Below, one piece after another: positions 63,417 through 64,000 of a stretch of DNA of 64,000 nt; the stretch's first letter is position 1; each line of letters begins with the position of its first letter. The DNA is from Nesterenkonia salmonea (lineage in GTDB: Bacteria > Actinomycetota > Actinomycetes > Actinomycetales > Micrococcaceae): contig NZ_VAVZ01000005.1 in the NCBI RefSeq assembly GCF_005771525.1, forward strand, positions 32,781 to 96,780, read 5' to 3'. A program made the position numbers and the translations under genes. Under the pieces are notes generated by a model that saw nothing but the letters and a program-made list of their open reading frames with translations, was not told the origin of the DNA and ran no database searches.

Positions 63417-64000
63417 TGATCACCCGAGCATGGGTCAAAGACCAGAAGCTGGTGATGTTCAGGCACTCATCCCGGATCCTGCTGTTGAAGGACTCCACGT
63501 ACCCATTGCGCCACGGCGCACCCGGCGGGATGTAGTGGATCCCCGTGACCTCCCCGGCCCAGTCGGCCATCGCGTGGCAGATCAGCTCCGGGCCGTTGTC
63601 ACACCGTAGGACCTCTGGAAGCCCCCGGTCAGCGGCGATAGCGTCGAGGTGGGCGGTGAGGTCATCACCGGTGATGCTGCGGGCCACGATCCCGCCCAGG
63701 CATTCGCGGGTGTGCTCATCGACGATCGAGGCGATCTTGATCGCCCGGCCGGTCTCATCGGCGTCGAACTGGAAGTCCACCACCCACACCACAGTCGGCG
63801 CGTCCGCCTGCGGGGCTTCCGCGGTGGAGGACCCTACGCGTTTGCGTCGACGTCTCACCGGAACCCGCAGCCCCTCTTCACGCCAGAGCCGCTGGACCTT
63901 CTTATGATTGACCGCCCAGCCCTCGGCGCGGGCATCATGATAGGCCCGTCGGTAGCCCCAGCGCGGGTGGTCCTTTGCATAAGCCCGTAGCCAGGCCCGC
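63278..64000 (-). mobile_element. IS3-family insertion sequence, right part only
   Basis: The element runs off the window at 64000. Its visible end is placed at about 63278, where TGCCCCCGGAAGT begins with the TG expected of IS3-family termini and where lipoprotein coding similarity stops. The other terminal repeat and target duplication are outside the window, so the boundary is an estimate. Confidence 0.7.
63322..64000 (-). CDS. IS3-family transposase OrfB, 5' end outside window
   Basis: From the window edge the frame reads [20 protein letters not shown] (the HTH_21 region), then [19 protein letters not shown]. The rve integrase core follows with first catalytic Asp in [18 protein letters not shown], second in [17 protein letters not shown] and Glu in [20 protein letters not shown]. 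It ends [20 protein letters not shown] then ICAH. The DDE triad and C-terminus are intact, so the element may be active. OrfA and the frameshift window are not visible. Confidence 0.92.
   Translation of the reverse strand, partial: RAWLRAYAKDHPRWGYRRAYHDARAEGWAVNHKKVQRLWREEGLRVPVRRRRKRVGSSTAEAPQADAPTVVWVVDFQFDADETGRAIKIASIVDEHTRECLGGIVARSITGDDLTAHLDAIAADRGLPEVLRCDNGPELICHAMADWAGEVTGIHYIPPGAPWRNGYVESFNSRIRDECLNITSFWSLTHARVIITDWKKEYNTIRRHSALGYRSPAEYAEICAH

Overview
The window is chromosomal DNA of a high-GC actinobacterium, most likely from Micrococcales/Micrococcaceae. I would guess a salt-tolerant Nesterenkonia-, Enteractinococcus- or Yaniella-like organism, but that genus guess is inference. 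The evidence is mycothiol metabolism (mca), actinobacteria-only families (DUF4307, DUF501, a mycosin-type protease), mycobacterium-like gene orders, and very acidic exported proteins. Genes are tightly packed, with many 4-bp stop/start overlaps.

Layout. (1) 1-8962: a leucine/isovalerate catabolic cluster (CitE-type lyase, MaoC hydratase, acyl-CoA dehydrogenase, both methylcrotonyl-CoA carboxylase subunits), divergent from a TetR regulator, an acyl-CoA synthetase and a thioesterase. It matches the mycobacterial Rv2498c-Rv2506 locus except that scoA/scoB are absent. (2) 8993-20644: fumC, a rhomboid protease, PIN-PhoH, a Z-prenyl synthase, hemolysin III, a DUF255 protein, a DUF559 protein, a small membrane protein, mca, DUF4307 and greA; this resembles the Mycobacterium Rv1080c-Rv1086 order. 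(3) 20666-27290: ilvA, an AI-2E-type permease, a Bax-inhibitor-1 protein, a biotin uptake operon (bioY-bioM-bioN) behind a BioQ-like repressor with a clear operator, and an unusual short tRNA with a UAA anticodon. (4) 27347-34498: type II NADH dehydrogenase, a mycosin-like protease with an extremely acidic insert, ppx, DUF501, FtsB/DivIC, eno and mazG. (5) 34489-40570: nucleoside salvage (add, deoA, cdd), a DedA protein, an amidohydrolase and manC. (6) 40814-46652: sdhCDAB, a strong terminator, YihY and trpS. (7) 46807-58068: an acidic lipoprotein, MenC/NAAAR, exonuclease III, an MFS efflux pump, a MacB-like ABC pair and a DrrA-type ATPase with a fused double permease. (8) 58271-64000: a serine-hydrolase lipoprotein, glyA-folD, a luciferase-like monooxygenase, and a lipoprotein gene cut by an IS3-family element that runs off the window.

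Functional links: biotin import supplies the biotinylated acyl-CoA carboxylase. Leucine breakdown, fumarase and succinate dehydrogenase feed the TCA cycle, and NDH-2 feeds electrons to the respiratory chain. glyA-folD supply one-carbon units.

The most striking global pattern is transcriptional. At least fifteen operon-leading genes have a TANNNT -10 hexamer only 6-8 bases before the start codon, so many mRNAs are probably leaderless. This pattern also decides several start codons. One 21-bp gap (mca/DUF4307) appears to carry a single symmetric bidirectional leaderless promoter. I found no CRISPR array, rRNA gene, prophage or replication origin.
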